Below are positions 24,989 through 35,893 of a DNA stretch of 64,000 nucleotides, one piece after another. Numbering within the stretch: position 1 is the first letter of the stretch; every line of letters starts with the position of its first letter. The notes beneath the pieces are model-generated. The model did no database searches. It worked only from the letters and a program-made list of their open reading frames with translations, and was not told the DNA's origin. The translations under genes and the position numbers were made by a program. The DNA comes from Chrysomallon squamiferum (taxonomy: Eukaryota > Mollusca > Gastropoda > Neomphalida > Peltospiridae). Where the stretch lies: contig CM022678.1 of NCBI GenBank assembly GCA_012295275.1, forward strand, positions 9,305,475 through 9,369,474, written 5' to 3'.

Positions 24989-25227
24989 TTTCTGCTTCCT
25001 GACCATTCAGCAGCTGTCCTGTCTCTGTCAGTTTTATCATTTCAAACCAGAAGAACAGCTCTGTGAGAAAGGCTAAGAGGTTTTCTCATACACTGTCTCG
25101 TGTGTACAGGAGATCCTCGTAGGTGAAATGGAAAAAGTTGATGGAAGATGCCGTTCACAGAATGTTTTGGTGAGGCGTAGATTATGTAAAGAATTAGCTA
25201 TTCCTAAACCGTCTTTCAAACATATAT
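24989..25227 (-). pseudogene. CAMSAP-like gene, CH-domain exon with frameshift and stop
   Basis: Acceptor TTTTTTCCTCAG before 25227; donor GTAAGT at 24988. It reads ICLKDGLGIANSLHNLRLTK and TFCERHLPSTF, then shifts by one base at a run of five T to HFTYEDLLYTRDSV, TGA, ENLLAFLTELFFWFEMIKL. This follows the CAMSAP CH domain I recall (DICLKE, ADSLYNLQLIQEFC, FTLEDMLYA, VFMAELFWWFEVVKP) nearly position by position. Known role: the CAMSAP CH domain is N-terminal and the protein caps and stabilises microtubule minus ends. With the lesions as written the protein would end here. The T-run shift mirrors the one in the RING exon at 685-970. Confidence 0.8.
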
Positions 25228-25346
25228 CTGAGGAAAAAATAAACAAAACTGAGGCAATTAATATTTAATAACACAGTAAAAGAGGTTAAGGAGGATGAAA
25301 AGGATGTGAGACTGACAGACACAGACAGACAGACAGAGAGACAGAC

Positions 25347-25349
<3 letters not shown>

Positions 25350-25389
<40 letters not shown>
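25350..25389. repeat. GA microsatellite
   Basis: A GACAGACA lead-in passes into a pure GA run, in the intron beside the CH exon. Confidence 0.95.
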
Positions 25390-25394
<5 letters not shown>

Positions 25395-25655
25395 ACAAAT
25401 TATATTCAAAACCAAAAAAAATAAAAAACCAGACCTAATAATAAAATATGAATTTTGTTGATTATGAAATATAAAATCAAAAAGCGCCCCAAAACCCCAT
25501 CCTCTTTTAACTAGATATTAAGATTCATAGATTTACTTTATGCTAAATTTAAAGTTACCATGTGATTCATACTTTTTATTTACAAAAAATGTGTTATTTA
25601 ACAAACCATGAAAACTGAGACACTTCAGACAACAGAGACAACAGACAACAGCTAC

Positions 25656-25734
25656 TGTACATATGTCTCATGTCTTTTAGTATGTCTGTCATCACAGGAA
25701 CAGTCACACTGTCTGAAGGGCTGGCAGTTCCAAT
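25656..25734 (-). CDS. CAMSAP-like gene, candidate CH exon (shortened)
   Basis: Acceptor CTGTTACCAG before 25734; a GTAGCT donor at 25655 gives phase 1, as the next exon needs. The phase 0 start agrees with the donor at 26062. The translation contains SDSVTVPVMTDILKDMRHMY, comparable to PLVENLLKDG in the family. About 20 residues normally following (GCALAALIHFYCP) are missing or unrecognisable. Either another short exon was missed or the domain is truncated. Confidence 0.45.
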
Positions 25735-26061
25735 CTGGTAACAGGAAAGTTAAACATTTTAAAATATGATGCTTCTTGTTTTCTTCTTTTGTTTTATCAT
25801 ATAGAAATTTACAACAAAATAATCATATTTATATGAATGTAATTATAGGAATGTGCCTGACAAATGTACATGGTAAAAAGTGTACTGAGTGTTTACAAGA
25901 TACTAATGTAATTTGTCTGTATGTGGATGTCTACCTATTGATATATTATTAACAAACTGCAGCCTCCTGCATTAAATTAAATTAAACTTAATTATGTTTA
26001 GAACAATGAGAAATATTTAAATAAAAACAGCTCAAATTAAAAACAATGCAGCAGTACAAAC

Positions 26062-26137
26062 TTTATTGAAGCAGACTATAATTGTGTCCTCAGTGCCTGA
26101 TGGAAGTTCACTGGATGTGTTAAAAGTTGTAATTACT
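26062..26137 (-). CDS. CAMSAP-like gene, CH-region exon
   Basis: Joined in phase 2 to the exon at 26583, it reads R-VITTFNTSSELPSGTEDT then IIVCFNK. This aligns with KRFSTFSASKELPYDLEDAM and VFWINKVN of vertebrate CAMSAPs as I recall them. The acceptor is AAATGTTCAG. The donor GTTTGT is weak but gives the right phase for the next exon. No lesion is seen. Finding this segment where the CAMSAP model predicted it, in the right phase, strengthens the gene call. Confidence 0.7.
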
Positions 26138-26582
26138 CTGAACATTTTAAAACTGCTTGTTCAAAATGTTGAATTTAAAGTATGAGGTCTCTTTAGGCTA
26201 TATGATAAATTATACAAAAAATGCACCCCAAATATCATTCTCCTTCTCCCTCTCTCCCTGTCTCTCCATTCCTTAATCCTCTCTCTTTTTACATTCATAC
26301 ATTTGCATGTTTAACTGAAATCATCATAATCCTTCTCCTTCTTTTCAGCTATCATTTAATAATCAAAGTAGAAAAATGAACACTTTAACTATTCTTCAGC
26401 TTCAACTGAAATATAATTTACCATATACTTTCCAAAATATAGAATGAAGAAAGTAAATTAACTTTAATGAGTCAAACAAACTGAATTTACTACAAAAAAA
26501 AAATATTTCAAATTTTAATATTTAACAAGATAATAATTTAAATAAATATAAAATAAATAAATAAACAAAAACAACAGCATAC

Positions 26583-26668
26583 CTGACGGCCGGGACAGCA
26601 CATTCTACTGAAACAACTTCACTGGCATATGCCAACATCAGCGCATCAATTAGAGCTATATGTACATT
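26583..26668 (-). CDS. CAMSAP-like gene, exon with HIALIDALMLAY motif
   Basis: A T-rich acceptor ending TTTTTAG precedes 26668; the donor is GTATGC. The translation, NVHIALIDALMLAYASEVVS then VECAVPAVR, matches MSAHLAVIDTLMMAYTVEMVS and IEKVVASVKR of CAMSAP N-terminal regions. It is intact. Its phase 0 start does not fit the phase 2 end of the upstream exon, so a one-base lesion or a different donor must lie between them. Confidence 0.8.
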
Positions 26669-26987
26669 CTAAAAAAAAAAAATATATAATAATAATAATA
26701 ATAATAAAATAATAATAAAAATAATAACTAAGCAGTTATAAATAAATAACTAACACTTCTGTTATTATGAAAATTTAAATTTAACTTTATAATTCAGACA
26801 AAGTGGGCTGTGGGATATCTTCGATACATTTTGTTATTAATAAATAATGTAACATAATTATTATAATATTAAATTGATTACAAACAACAGCAAATAAGGA
26901 TTTTTACTATGCTATTTTATAATCAATAAAGAGTCCTACAAAACTTATTTTACTCTCTAAGACACAAAATTAAAATAAAAAACTCAC

Positions 26988-27108
26988 ATCTCAGAATCAT
27001 CTGAGAATGGTGAAGTCTACATAAGAATGGTTTCTGTAACATTGCTAACAAGTGATTCATCCTTCTCCATGATGTAAATTCCCTTTCTTGACAGTCCTGA
27101 ATAGTGGC
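26988..27108 (-). CDS. CAMSAP-like gene, N-terminal exon (GLSRKGIYIME)
   Basis: Acceptor TTTTTTGTAG before 27108. The frame joined to the exon at 27488 reads GHYSGLSRKGIYIMEKDESL then VSNVTETILM and reaches TAG. This matches ALSRKGIYVMESDD of CAMSAP2 as I recall it. Donors are possible at 27020 (GTAGAC, before the stop) or 26987 (GTGAGT, consensus, but beyond the stop). A second frame of the exon is open throughout (ATIQDCQEREFTSWRRMNHL), but it matches nothing I know. The CAMSAP frame is preferred on homology and because the upstream exon supplies it with a start codon. Confidence 0.65.
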
Positions 27109-27250
27109 CTACAAAAAATACCAGTAGTAAATATAATGTTTATTATTTTTTGTTATCAATCTACGTTTGCCAGATAAATGCATTTTTCTCTGCTTATTAT
27201 GATTATCGTTTGTGAATGTTACAATAAATTTAGTTACATATGAAATTGCC

Positions 27251-27270
27251 AACACACACACACACACACA

Positions 27271-27336
<66 letters not shown>
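27251..27336. repeat. CA/TC compound microsatellite
   Basis: (AC)11 followed by about 64 bases of CT repeat, in the first CAMSAP-like intron. Confidence 0.95.
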
Positions 27337-27339
<3 letters not shown>

Positions 27340-27487
27340 AATACGATTATAGTTTATACGGCGAATACATCTCTCTCTGTTTCTCTCACACATACAATGA
27401 AATGCATGAATGAATGCTACAATCAATGAATCCTACTTAATTAGTTAAAATTGTTTAATTACATTACAAAATTTACATCATGTTTAC

Positions 27488-27515
27488 CTCGTTCCATGGC
27501 TGAAAATGTCCGCAT
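27488..27515 (-). CDS. CAMSAP-like gene, first coding exon (short N terminus)
   Basis: Upstream of donor GAG|GTAAAC, the frame that continues into GHYSGLSRKGIY starts at ATG 27515 (MRTFSAMERG) or at ATG 27497, which sits in a strong GCCATGG context. An in-frame TGA lies just upstream. Family members normally have roughly 100 more residues before this point (motif ASLDWLLSKAYG); none was found upstream, so the N terminus looks truncated or an upstream exon is missing. A different frame of the same exon offers MDWDVLCLCESKRESD, but joining it loses the CAMSAP match. Confidence 0.4.
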
Positions 27516-29267
27516 ATCTCCGCATCCGATTCACGCTTGGATTCACACAAACATAAAACATCCCAATCCATTTCGATTCTCGTGAAGTATTTCCAAAATT
27601 CTATTAAATTGAATAATCAACAAATAAAACGTTACCGAATTAAAAATAAAAATAGTCTGGCTATCTAGCATCAGTTCAAATTGGTTTGAAAAGCGTAGCA
27701 TACATTCGAATCCGTGTATGTTTGAAATATCGTGGTTTATCGAGACTGGTCTAGGCTGAACCGAATTTTATTTAGTATTTAAGAAGTTATTAATTTGTTT
27801 ATTCTTATAAAAATTATTACAAAATTTGTAGAAATTAATTCCCCGAAACAACCACCACCACCACCACCACCACAAACAAACAAAAGAATTCCTCAGGGTT
27901 AAAAATTAAAGTTTAAATGAAACAGATATATGATTGTATTTTATTTTATTTTATTTATTTATTTAATTATTATTATTATATTTTATTTTTTTTTTTTTGG
28001 CACCGGCCTTTTTCTGAGGAGAACGGATTGTGCTGTATATGTACATTATTTTGCTAGGCAAAATATATATAGAGGACTCGAATGTCTCCGTCTATTCGGC
28101 CGAAATGATCCGAACGATACTGGGTCAGCGAGACTCGTGGTTTTGTTTATCAAGACTACAGATAACTGCATCCTTATCCGGTTTAGAAAGTTCGTGTTTA
28201 TAAACCGATGTTGGCAAATTAAGGTGAACCATTAAGTACATTTTGTCGAACTACTAGCAAACCTTTTATCTGAAAGAAATATTTGAGATTAATACTGGCT
28301 CTTGTGTTATATCTTGTAGAAAAAGGGACTATCCCATAACACTTTTACCATCCCAGTCGCCGAAACGGAACTTTGGTCGCAATTTATTCTGACTAAATAA
28401 TTTATAATTTTAATATTTTACGTAACTTTTAAATAACATATTTATTTATTTATTTATTTTGTTTTGTTTCCAAATGATATAACTTTGAATTATATGAATT
28501 TTATAACTTTTATTTGTTTTGTTTTGTTTTTTAATTTTATATATTAAACTAGGGTTATCAATGATAAATACTTTTTTTTTTTTTTTTTTTTTTTTTTTCA
28601 GACTAATTTTATCAGTGATAAATTTTACATTTTTTTAGTTAATTAATTTTATTGATAAAGGTTATCAGGATAAACATGCCCTCTTTTGTCCAGAAAAAAG
28701 GCCAAGTTCTCTCAGGCCTAGGATGACCACTTGACCATGTGTGTAGTGCAGAGTTCAGTGAACAGCAATCACTTCTCCAGTCCTGGCAGTTAAGAAAATT
28801 GTGTACAGACTCAAGACACTCAGATGTGCTCAACATGTTTGTAAACAGATGCTGGGTATAAGTAATTCAGTTTACTAATAGATTTTATAAATTACTTAAT
28901 GCCATCTGAATGTTTCAATATTACCGTTATATATAGTTTTATTGTTTATTTGTAAATAATGATAATATGTATTATTATGAACATGTATAAAAATAAATAT
29001 GATTTAAAAAAGGGATATGCAGATATTAATTTCATACAAATTTAAATTTGTGCATCAATAAACAATAGTAATCATAATCATAGTAATAATAAAATTGAAA
29101 ATAATAACAAGAAGAAAAAGATGAATAATAATGATGATGATGATAATAACTGATAATAATAAAAAATAAAATAAGAAGGTAGATTTTCAAAAATGGTAAC
29201 AAGCAAATATTGTAATGTTAAAGTATTTACTGTTTTTGAAATTTATTTACTTTATTTTTTGTTTTAG
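27516..29267. other. Upstream flank of the CAMSAP-like gene; no gene called
   Basis: 27990-28210 is locally richer in CpG and G+C, and is followed by poly(T) at 28569-28599. A 101-codon plus frame at 27930-28235 begins in poly-Ile/Phe low complexity. A 65-codon minus frame at 28639-28836 has no recognisable domain. The region separates divergently oriented exons and could hold a shared promoter; no TATA box or initiator can be assigned. Confidence 0.4.
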
Positions 29268-29364
29268 GGCAAATGTAGCTGCATATCTCAGCATCAACAG
29301 TGTTCTGCCAACCTGGTTACTCACCAAGAGGCTTGTAGACAGAGACAGCAGGGAACTAGTTAAT
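29268..29364 (+). CDS. Isolated internal exon of an unidentified gene
   Basis: A textbook exon: polypyrimidine tract and TTTTAG acceptor, donor AAT|GTAAGA, open for 32 codons as ANVAAYLSINSVLPTWLLTK then RLVDRDSRELVN. It starts after a split codon (phase 2) and ends in phase 0. The pattern of a helix, then LPxWL, then a charged helix recalls the C-terminal helical region of nucleoporin NUP160, but this is memory-based and weak. No partner exons were found within several kb on either side. It is immediately followed by an LINE in the opposite orientation. Confidence 0.5.
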
Positions 29365-29759
29365 GTAAGAGTTTTGTGTTTGACTGTCATGTTCTAAGTT
29401 AATAGTTTAACTACACCTTGATACAAATCCTCAGAGTAATTAATCTACAGTATTTGTTTTTTAAAAAACATTATATTTTATACAAATAATGCATGATAAG
29501 AAAATGTAAACTATTGGAACTTTATATATTGATCTATATTTATGTAGGAATCAACTTGTTTATTTTATTTTATTTTTTATTAAACAATTGATATCTCTAT
29601 ATCTTTGTGACACATTAACACTAATTTTTTTAAAACATACATTAATATGAAAATAAATTATATTTTTTTTATTTTTACCTCATCATTGTTAATATTACAG
29701 GTAATCATTTTTATAATTTTTTTACTTTTGTTTTTACATAATTATTGTTGATATGTTTT

Positions 29760-32482
29760 CAGCTACTATTCCCATTTATTCAAATTTATTAGTTGTTTTC
29801 CTCAGTTTCAAAAACAATTGCTAAAGTTTTGTTAATTATAATAGTTACTAGTTTTTCTCTTCTTTTTTTTACTGAAAATCATTATTTTTGTTTTATTTGT
29901 ATTAACTTTAAGTGTCCATAGTCAGGAGTAAAAATAAAAAAATGTTAAGATTATGTTGTAGAGCATCAGTTGATTCTTCTAACAGTATTTTATCATCAAC
30001 ATAAGAATAAGAAAAAGACTTTAAATAAACATTAAATTCTTCACTACATGTTGTAATTGATTCTAGTCCATTTGCCTTATTAACTATAAGAAATTTGTCT
30101 AAGTCTTTTAGAAAAACAGAAGAATAAAAATGGTTATTCTTTTTTCTCTTTGCCTGACACCAATTTCACAATTAAAACTGTCAGATAACAAACTGTTTGC
30201 TGTAATTCTAGCCTTAGTATCTTCATACATATTTACTAAGACAATAAAACATTTTCCATTTATACCAGACCTAATTAATTTATTGCATAATCAAACGCTT
30301 TCTCAAAATCTATAAAAGCACAATACTATTTCTTTTTACATTTGTTCGTTAAAATAATTAGCGAGTATAAAGAAAATATATGGTCTGTCATGGAATAATT
30401 TTAACGAAATCCAGCTTGATTTTCTGAAATCAGGTTTGTTTCATCTGCACACTTATTTAATCCAGAATTAAGTACAGAAGTAAATAATTTACCTAAGCAA
30501 ATTAATAATGTGATATGTCTATAATTTTCAGGTTCATTTCAAGCACCTTTATTTTTATATATTGGTTTGATGAGTTCCACTAACCAATCGGATGGTATAA
30601 TTGCTGAGTCAAGAATAACATTAAACAATAGACTAATAGTACATATAAAAGCAGCATTACATTAGCTGTATAATTAACATATTCACTGATAATAAAGTCT
30701 TCTACAGCTGATCAATTACACTGGAGTCTCTTCACTAGATATTTCTTTGGCTGAAAAAGTCTTGTTCAAAATATCATTAGTGGTTTCTTATCATTAGTGT
30801 GTTATTCTTCTGTTGGTGTTACATGATCAGGCAAATTTTCATCAACATTGAAATTAACAGTTTTGAAAAAATGAAATAAAGAAGCAATTGACAGATCCAC
30901 TTTTGACCATCCCTGTTTATTTCTGTTTAGAACTGACCACAACTGAAGTTGGGTTTTGAAGTTTTTAGTATTTTCATTTTTTGTTTAATATTATGTTCTA
31001 TATTCCCTAACAGCTCTGTTTAATGTTTGTTTATACTGATTCTCTTCATACTTCAAGTCAGCTTTCAGTATGCTTCCACCATATTGTTTATATCTTCTTC
31101 TGGCTTTTCTGACTTCCTTTCTTGCAGCTTATTATAAGGATTTTTCTTTATTACATTATTAGGTGGGTTTCTTCCCAAACCACACACATTAATCTCTGTT
31201 ATTTTTAAAACATAAGGGCTTATTTCTTTATGATTTTTGTTTGGGGTATTTTTACAAATGAGAGAGTTTACTGACATTTACTCAACACTGTTTTTGCTTT
31301 GTAAGACTTGTCCTCCTCCCTTGTTGTATTGCACTGACTCAATTGGCTTGTCTTGGTGAGAGGTTGGCTTGTGTTGCTGTGGTCTATATTTTTGTTTCAT
31401 TTGGCTGAGTTGTTATGTTTGTGTTACTGGCTTCTGTCCCATCCTCCTCTCATAGTCTAAACAGCCTGCCCTCCATATACAATTTATCACCATTTAAAGT
31501 CGCTCTTTTCCTTTGCCTTTTGCTGATTTGTAATCTGGATGCAGTAATTTCCTCCTGTCATTAATTTCTTTCTGGAATTGTTCATTAACCCCTGTATTGT
31601 TTTTTGCTTGTTTATCAGCTTGTTTTGGGTAAAGCTGTTCTCACTATTTCTCTGTCTTTATATAAAATGAATTTTGCAACAAATAGTCCTTGTATATCCA
31701 CCAAACTTCCTCCCCATTCAGTGCACTCTGTGAAAGTCAGTATTATTTTCTACTTTCATTTAATTTTTTATAAACCTTTTCAACTCCTCTTCTGTGTCTT
31801 CCTCATCTTTCTCTGGTATCCAACTGAAGAATAAATTGTCACACATGAAGTGAGTTTGAAGGTCTTTGTGAGTTTTACTCTTAAGTTTCCAAACTCGGTT
31901 TTTAATTCACATATTTGTTTCATACTGTTATTATTATCTCTAAGTTTACAGTAAAACTGTTATATCTGACACAACAGATTTCAAAGTTCTGAGATCCTTT
32001 TTATTCCTTTCAAACTGTTTGTTATTGTAATTCATACCCATTTCCATATGCTGCACTTTTTTTTTTGATATCCATCACTTTACCAGTAATGTCTTGTACA
32101 GCTATATCCATACCATTCAGTGGTTTCTCAATCAGGTGAAGTTTTTTCAATTCATCACACATCATATCTAACTTTCTAGTCAAAGCATCTGATTTTATAC
32201 TGACATCTTACTTGTGCACAACTGGTGAAGTTAAACCAGAATACTGACTGTGGGATCCATAGTGTGTCCATGTTGTCCATACTGAGACTGCTGAGCTGTT
32301 GAATTGGTGTTGATGATAAAATGGTGCAGATGAACATCCAAGCTCACTGTTTGTGTATTTGACATCCTCCATATGTGACTTCTTGACCAGCTTAGCTACT
32401 GCTTACCCTTATTTTCTGTTCTCTTCTCCACTTACATTTTTACTCTTATTTATTCTCTTTTTACTTTTTTTATTTTTATGTT
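29760..32482 (-). mobile_element. Non-LTR retrotransposon (ORF1 + RT), endonuclease deleted; left-arm copy
   Basis: Minus-strand order: ORF1 begins at ATG 32372 (MEDVKYTN), with a coiled-coil-like segment (MEMGMNYNNKQFERNKKDL) and a basic C-terminal part (DYKSAKRQRKR). The start of an endonuclease frame (LKITEINVCGLGRN) passes directly into a post-endonuclease segment (YNKLQERKSEKPEEDINNMV, EENQYKQTLNRAVREYR). RT motif A, AFIDFEKAFD, lies near 30290-30320; the catalytic YVDD (SYSYVDDKILLEES) near 29980-30010; the thumb is KVNTNKTKIMIFS. Most of the endonuclease is therefore missing. Many stops and shifts: not active. About 2.4 kb of it is repeated, inverted, at the right edge of the window. 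Confidence 0.85.
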
Positions 32483-33057
32483 TGGGACAGGTTTAAGGTT
32501 TGTTTCACTGCTGCTGTGATAGTTGTTGCATTGATGGGAAACTTTGTGATTTCTATGAGCTTTTAGGAAACAGGGCTAGAAGATGTTTTTATTGCCACTC
32601 ACTGGAGCAAAAATAAATCATATTATCTGTAATGTTATCAACATTTTTTTTAAAATAAATTTCATTTCTATATTTCTAAATGCCAGCTTATACACAAATG
32701 ATACATATAGCCATACTTTTTTATCCTAATTATTATGTTTTTAAACTATTAACAGAATATATCACATATAAATATCAAATACAGTTTTGTTTTTCTATAC
32801 ACACACATACATACACACACACCTACAGACTCTCAGTTTTTGTAATGCTAGACAGGGAGAATGTTTTATTGAAAACAGCATCAGTTTATGGATTTTGACA
32901 CACTGCAGTTTGTGTTAATGAATTTATTTGTTTTTTTTAACTATTATTTTTAAAATTATTTTAAATACATTTCTTAGTAATTCTTTGTGTTTTTCCAAAA
33001 TATTTAAATTACCTGCTGACTTATTGGATTTATTACTCTGTTATTTTTGCGTTTCAG
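32483..33057. other. LINE flank / 5' region of the plus-strand gene
   Basis: AT-rich DNA with a short CA/CATA run near 32800-32822. No coding frame supported. The acceptor before 33058 implies a non-coding first exon somewhere upstream. Confidence 0.4.
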
Positions 33058-33109
33058 AATGGATGACAATAAACCAGCTGAAAATGCAGAAAATGGTTGC
33101 AGTGAAAAG
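33058..33109 (+). CDS. Unidentified coiled-coil-type gene, exon 1 (start codon)
   Basis: Acceptor TTTTTGCGTTTCAG; ATG at 33059; donor GTAAGT. It encodes MDDNKPAENAENGCSEK, 17 codons, ending in phase 0. The right-arm copy (61034-61085) encodes the same length with D2N and P6R and a less ideal donor GTTAGT. Conservation of start codon, frame and length in both arms supports a real exon. The acidic, Asn/Glu-rich N terminus has no recognisable signal peptide or domain. Confidence 0.6.
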
Positions 33110-33951
33110 GTAAGTAAAGTTTTAATTATGTTTTGTATGGATGTAATGATACAGGAGAAACATGTATTTTATTTCTTGGAGGGATAAACACCAACAAGAA
33201 GTAAGTTTTATTTGTATAACAAACTGTAAATGATAATTAGATTGACAATATCATACTGTTATCAAGAAACACATTTTTCTTTTCTTCTTTTTTCCTTAAA
33301 TCTTTTCTGAATAGGCTGTGTTGGCAGTTTGTTGTCTAAAATGTTTTTGTTTTTTAATTTTTTATTTGTTTCCAGAAGTAACACTGGGTGTTTGTTGTGG
33401 ATTTGTTGTTTTTAGTTTTTTGTTTTTGTTATCATTAATGTTTGTTTTTGTTATTATTAATATGCATTTTAACGGTTGAAGATTTATTTCTTTTTATATC
33501 ACATTATTCTTAGATATTTAAAACTAAATCATTGAGAATATTGTTAACTGTTTAGATTTATAACAAATATACCTTCACTTTCTGTGTTGCCTTCACACAT
33601 TGGAATTGCTGAGAATATTAACTAGCATTACACATTATATATTTATTTATTTTCACTCTCCTGTTTTCTTATCAACACTACAGCTGTTTTATGATTATAT
33701 TTGAAGATGATGAATCTAAGGATTAACAGAGAATATGTTTAAAAAAACAACAAATATCTTTTCTAATATGTTAATGTTATCTTCAGTTTTTATCTGTGTA
33801 TAATTAATTTAAATATGTAATGTACTACAGGAAATTAGTAAATCAACATCAATAACTAAATTAAAATTATATATTAAAATCTTGGTTGATCAACTCATTT
33901 TATATAGGAATGTGATTTCATGTTTTGTTTTATTTTCTTTCTTTCCTAAAG

Positions 33952-34012
33952 GGTTATGAAACAACTGCTCCATTTGGAAAAGCTCTGGAGATGTCAAGGA
34001 GATACACAGAAG
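33952..34012 (+). CDS. Unidentified coiled-coil-type gene, exon 2
   Basis: Acceptor TTTCTTTCCTAAAG; donor GTGAAC. 61 nt encoding GYETTAPFGKALEMSRRYTE plus one base. The right-arm copy at 60152-60212 has the same length and splice sites with A10S. Most third exons of a gene would show indels if unconstrained; here both copies are colinear. Confidence 0.65.
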
Positions 34013-34141
34013 GTGAACAATCTTTAAATTTTAAAGTTCTTAGTAATCTGTATCTAAGAAAACATAGTAACAGAAATGATTATGATAATAATGGTGGTGA
34101 TTATGCTAATGTTAATATAATAATTACAAATAAATGTTAAC

Positions 34142-34180
<39 letters not shown>

Positions 34181-34383
34181 ATTATTATTATTATTAACTT
34201 TAATTTTTGTGTTAAGGCAAAAATGTATTTTTATATCATGTTTTTGTTTTTGACACTCAATGTTGATCCTAATAATTAAGGAAATATATATTTTTTTTAT
34301 AAAAATAATTTTTTTTTTTTTTAATAAACCTTAACAGTTTTTAAGTAAAGTTGGGAATTACACAAACATAGCAAAACTTAACT

Positions 34384-34422
<39 letters not shown>

Positions 34423-34771
34423 AGCTAACCTGAAATATATTTTCTTTGATTTTTATTTAGGAATTTGTTTTTATTTTTTCCTATGAGATATAATCCTATC
34501 ACAATTTTTGGCTCATCATAAATAATTAGTAGTAGCCAGGATGCCTGCCAAAAATGTCTGCTAGATCATTATAGAAGTTCAAGATGAAAGAGGAAATAAA
34601 ACAGAGAAATATACTCAGTGAATACAGATAGCACAAACAGTTAGCTGGAAACAATTTTGAGTTTGTTAATTGTGGCTGATCCAGCTTTCCTTCCAAAATT
34701 GCTAAATAAGTAATCTTGATTTGCAAACTTAATTGTGCAAGCTGAAAATAAATCTCTTTCTGGTTTTGCAG

Positions 34772-34866
34772 GTGATTTTGAGAGAAAAATCCTGAAGATG
34801 ACAAATTCATCTGATACAGTTACAAGCCAGACAGAGGAATTCAATAAAACAGAAACATTTTCTGAA
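34772..34866 (+). CDS. Unidentified coiled-coil-type gene, exon 3
   Basis: Acceptor CTGGTTTTGCAG; donor GTAAGT. 95 nt. After the split Gly codon it encodes DFERKILKMTNSSDTVTSQT then EEFNKTETFSE, ending in phase 0. The right-arm copy at 59336-59430 has identical length, with small changes such as L to V and T to R. The Ser/Thr/Glu-rich sequence matches no domain I recognise. Confidence 0.65.
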
Positions 34867-35270
34867 GTAAGTGGTCTGTATATATTTTATAATAATAAAT
34901 AATAGCAATATGTTTAAGTACATATGTACATATGACTGCAGGGCTTATAATGGCCAGTCACCAAATGCTACCAAATTTCTGTTTGGGTGACTGGGATGTT
35001 AAAAAAAAGATTTGATTTTTCTTTCTCTTGATAAAGTAGAATTTCAGTATCACATCTGCTGGTATATTTGCATAAGTAACTCTTCGAAGCATATTTTTTA
35101 TCTTACTTCAAAAGTTAATGATCAATACATGTTTTCCTACACTCAAAAGCTGAAATATGAATATTTTTTGTTGGGGCTACCAAAAACAAATTAGTGTCAC
35201 TCAATTTATTTCAGATGAGTTTTGAGCCTTGTTTGTATGTTTGTATTTACTTAGATATGGTGTTTTTTGT

Positions 35271-35310
<40 letters not shown>

Positions 35311-35433
35311 TGTGTGTTTTTCAAGGTGGTATTAAATGCTTTGTTTTGGTTAGAGTCATCTGATTGTGTGTAATCTTGTCTGCACTGTGTATACTGAATC
35401 CCTCTGTACAGGTTTGAGCAAACAACTGATTAA

Positions 35434-35640
35434 AACATGTATAATTACATGTAACATGACATGATATCTTCAGTCCTAGTTTTCAGTTATGTGTATTTAA
35501 ATCATGTATAATTACATGTAACATGACATGATATCTTCAGTCCTAGTTTTCAGTTATGTGTATTTAAATCATGTATAATTACATGTAACATGACATGATA
35601 TCTTCAGTCCTAGTTTTCAGTTATGTGTATTTAAATCATG
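35434..35640 (+). repeat. 67-bp tandem repeat, 3 copies (left arm)
   Basis: Units begin catgtataattacatgtaac and contain atgacatgatatcttcagtc. The same array in the right arm has about 6 copies (58414-58790). Confidence 0.95.
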
Positions 35641-35863
35641 TAGAGTTTTTTCAGGTGTGTGCATTTTATTTATACTGACTTTTTATATTACGCTAAGGTT
35701 TCTTTATTTCAGTCTGTGCAGACATTAGTTAAATTAGGAAACACCTTTTGAGTTCAGCAGTTCATGTTGCATCCATCATTTTCCTTAACTAGCAAAATAT
35801 CAGCAATATCCAGATTTGTTTCCCCATTAGGACAGCTGCCTCAAATGTATATTTTTATTTCAG

Positions 35864-35893
35864 TTCACCAACTTATCAGATGAAGAATTCAAA
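35864..35893 (+). CDS. Unidentified coiled-coil-type gene, exon 4 (30 nt)
   Basis: A small exon between acceptor TTTTTATTTCAG and donor GTAAGT encodes FTNLSDEEFK in phase 0. The right-arm copy at 58168-58197 is identical in length and sequence. The duplication ends about 480 bp further on, within the next intron. Confidence 0.6.

Noticed and set aside
27109-27426. Arg/Glu repeat frame
   Set aside because: A TC microsatellite read on the minus strand.
27930-28235. 101-codon plus-strand frame
   Set aside because: Begins in low-complexity Ile/Phe, has no motif and no splice support; its GC-richer second half is noted as a flank only.
34526-34844. Minus frames (MNLSSSGFFSQ and MNSSVWLVTVSDEF) and their copies at 59358-59634
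   Set aside because: Antisense shadows of exon 3 and its flanks, present in both arms because of the duplication.
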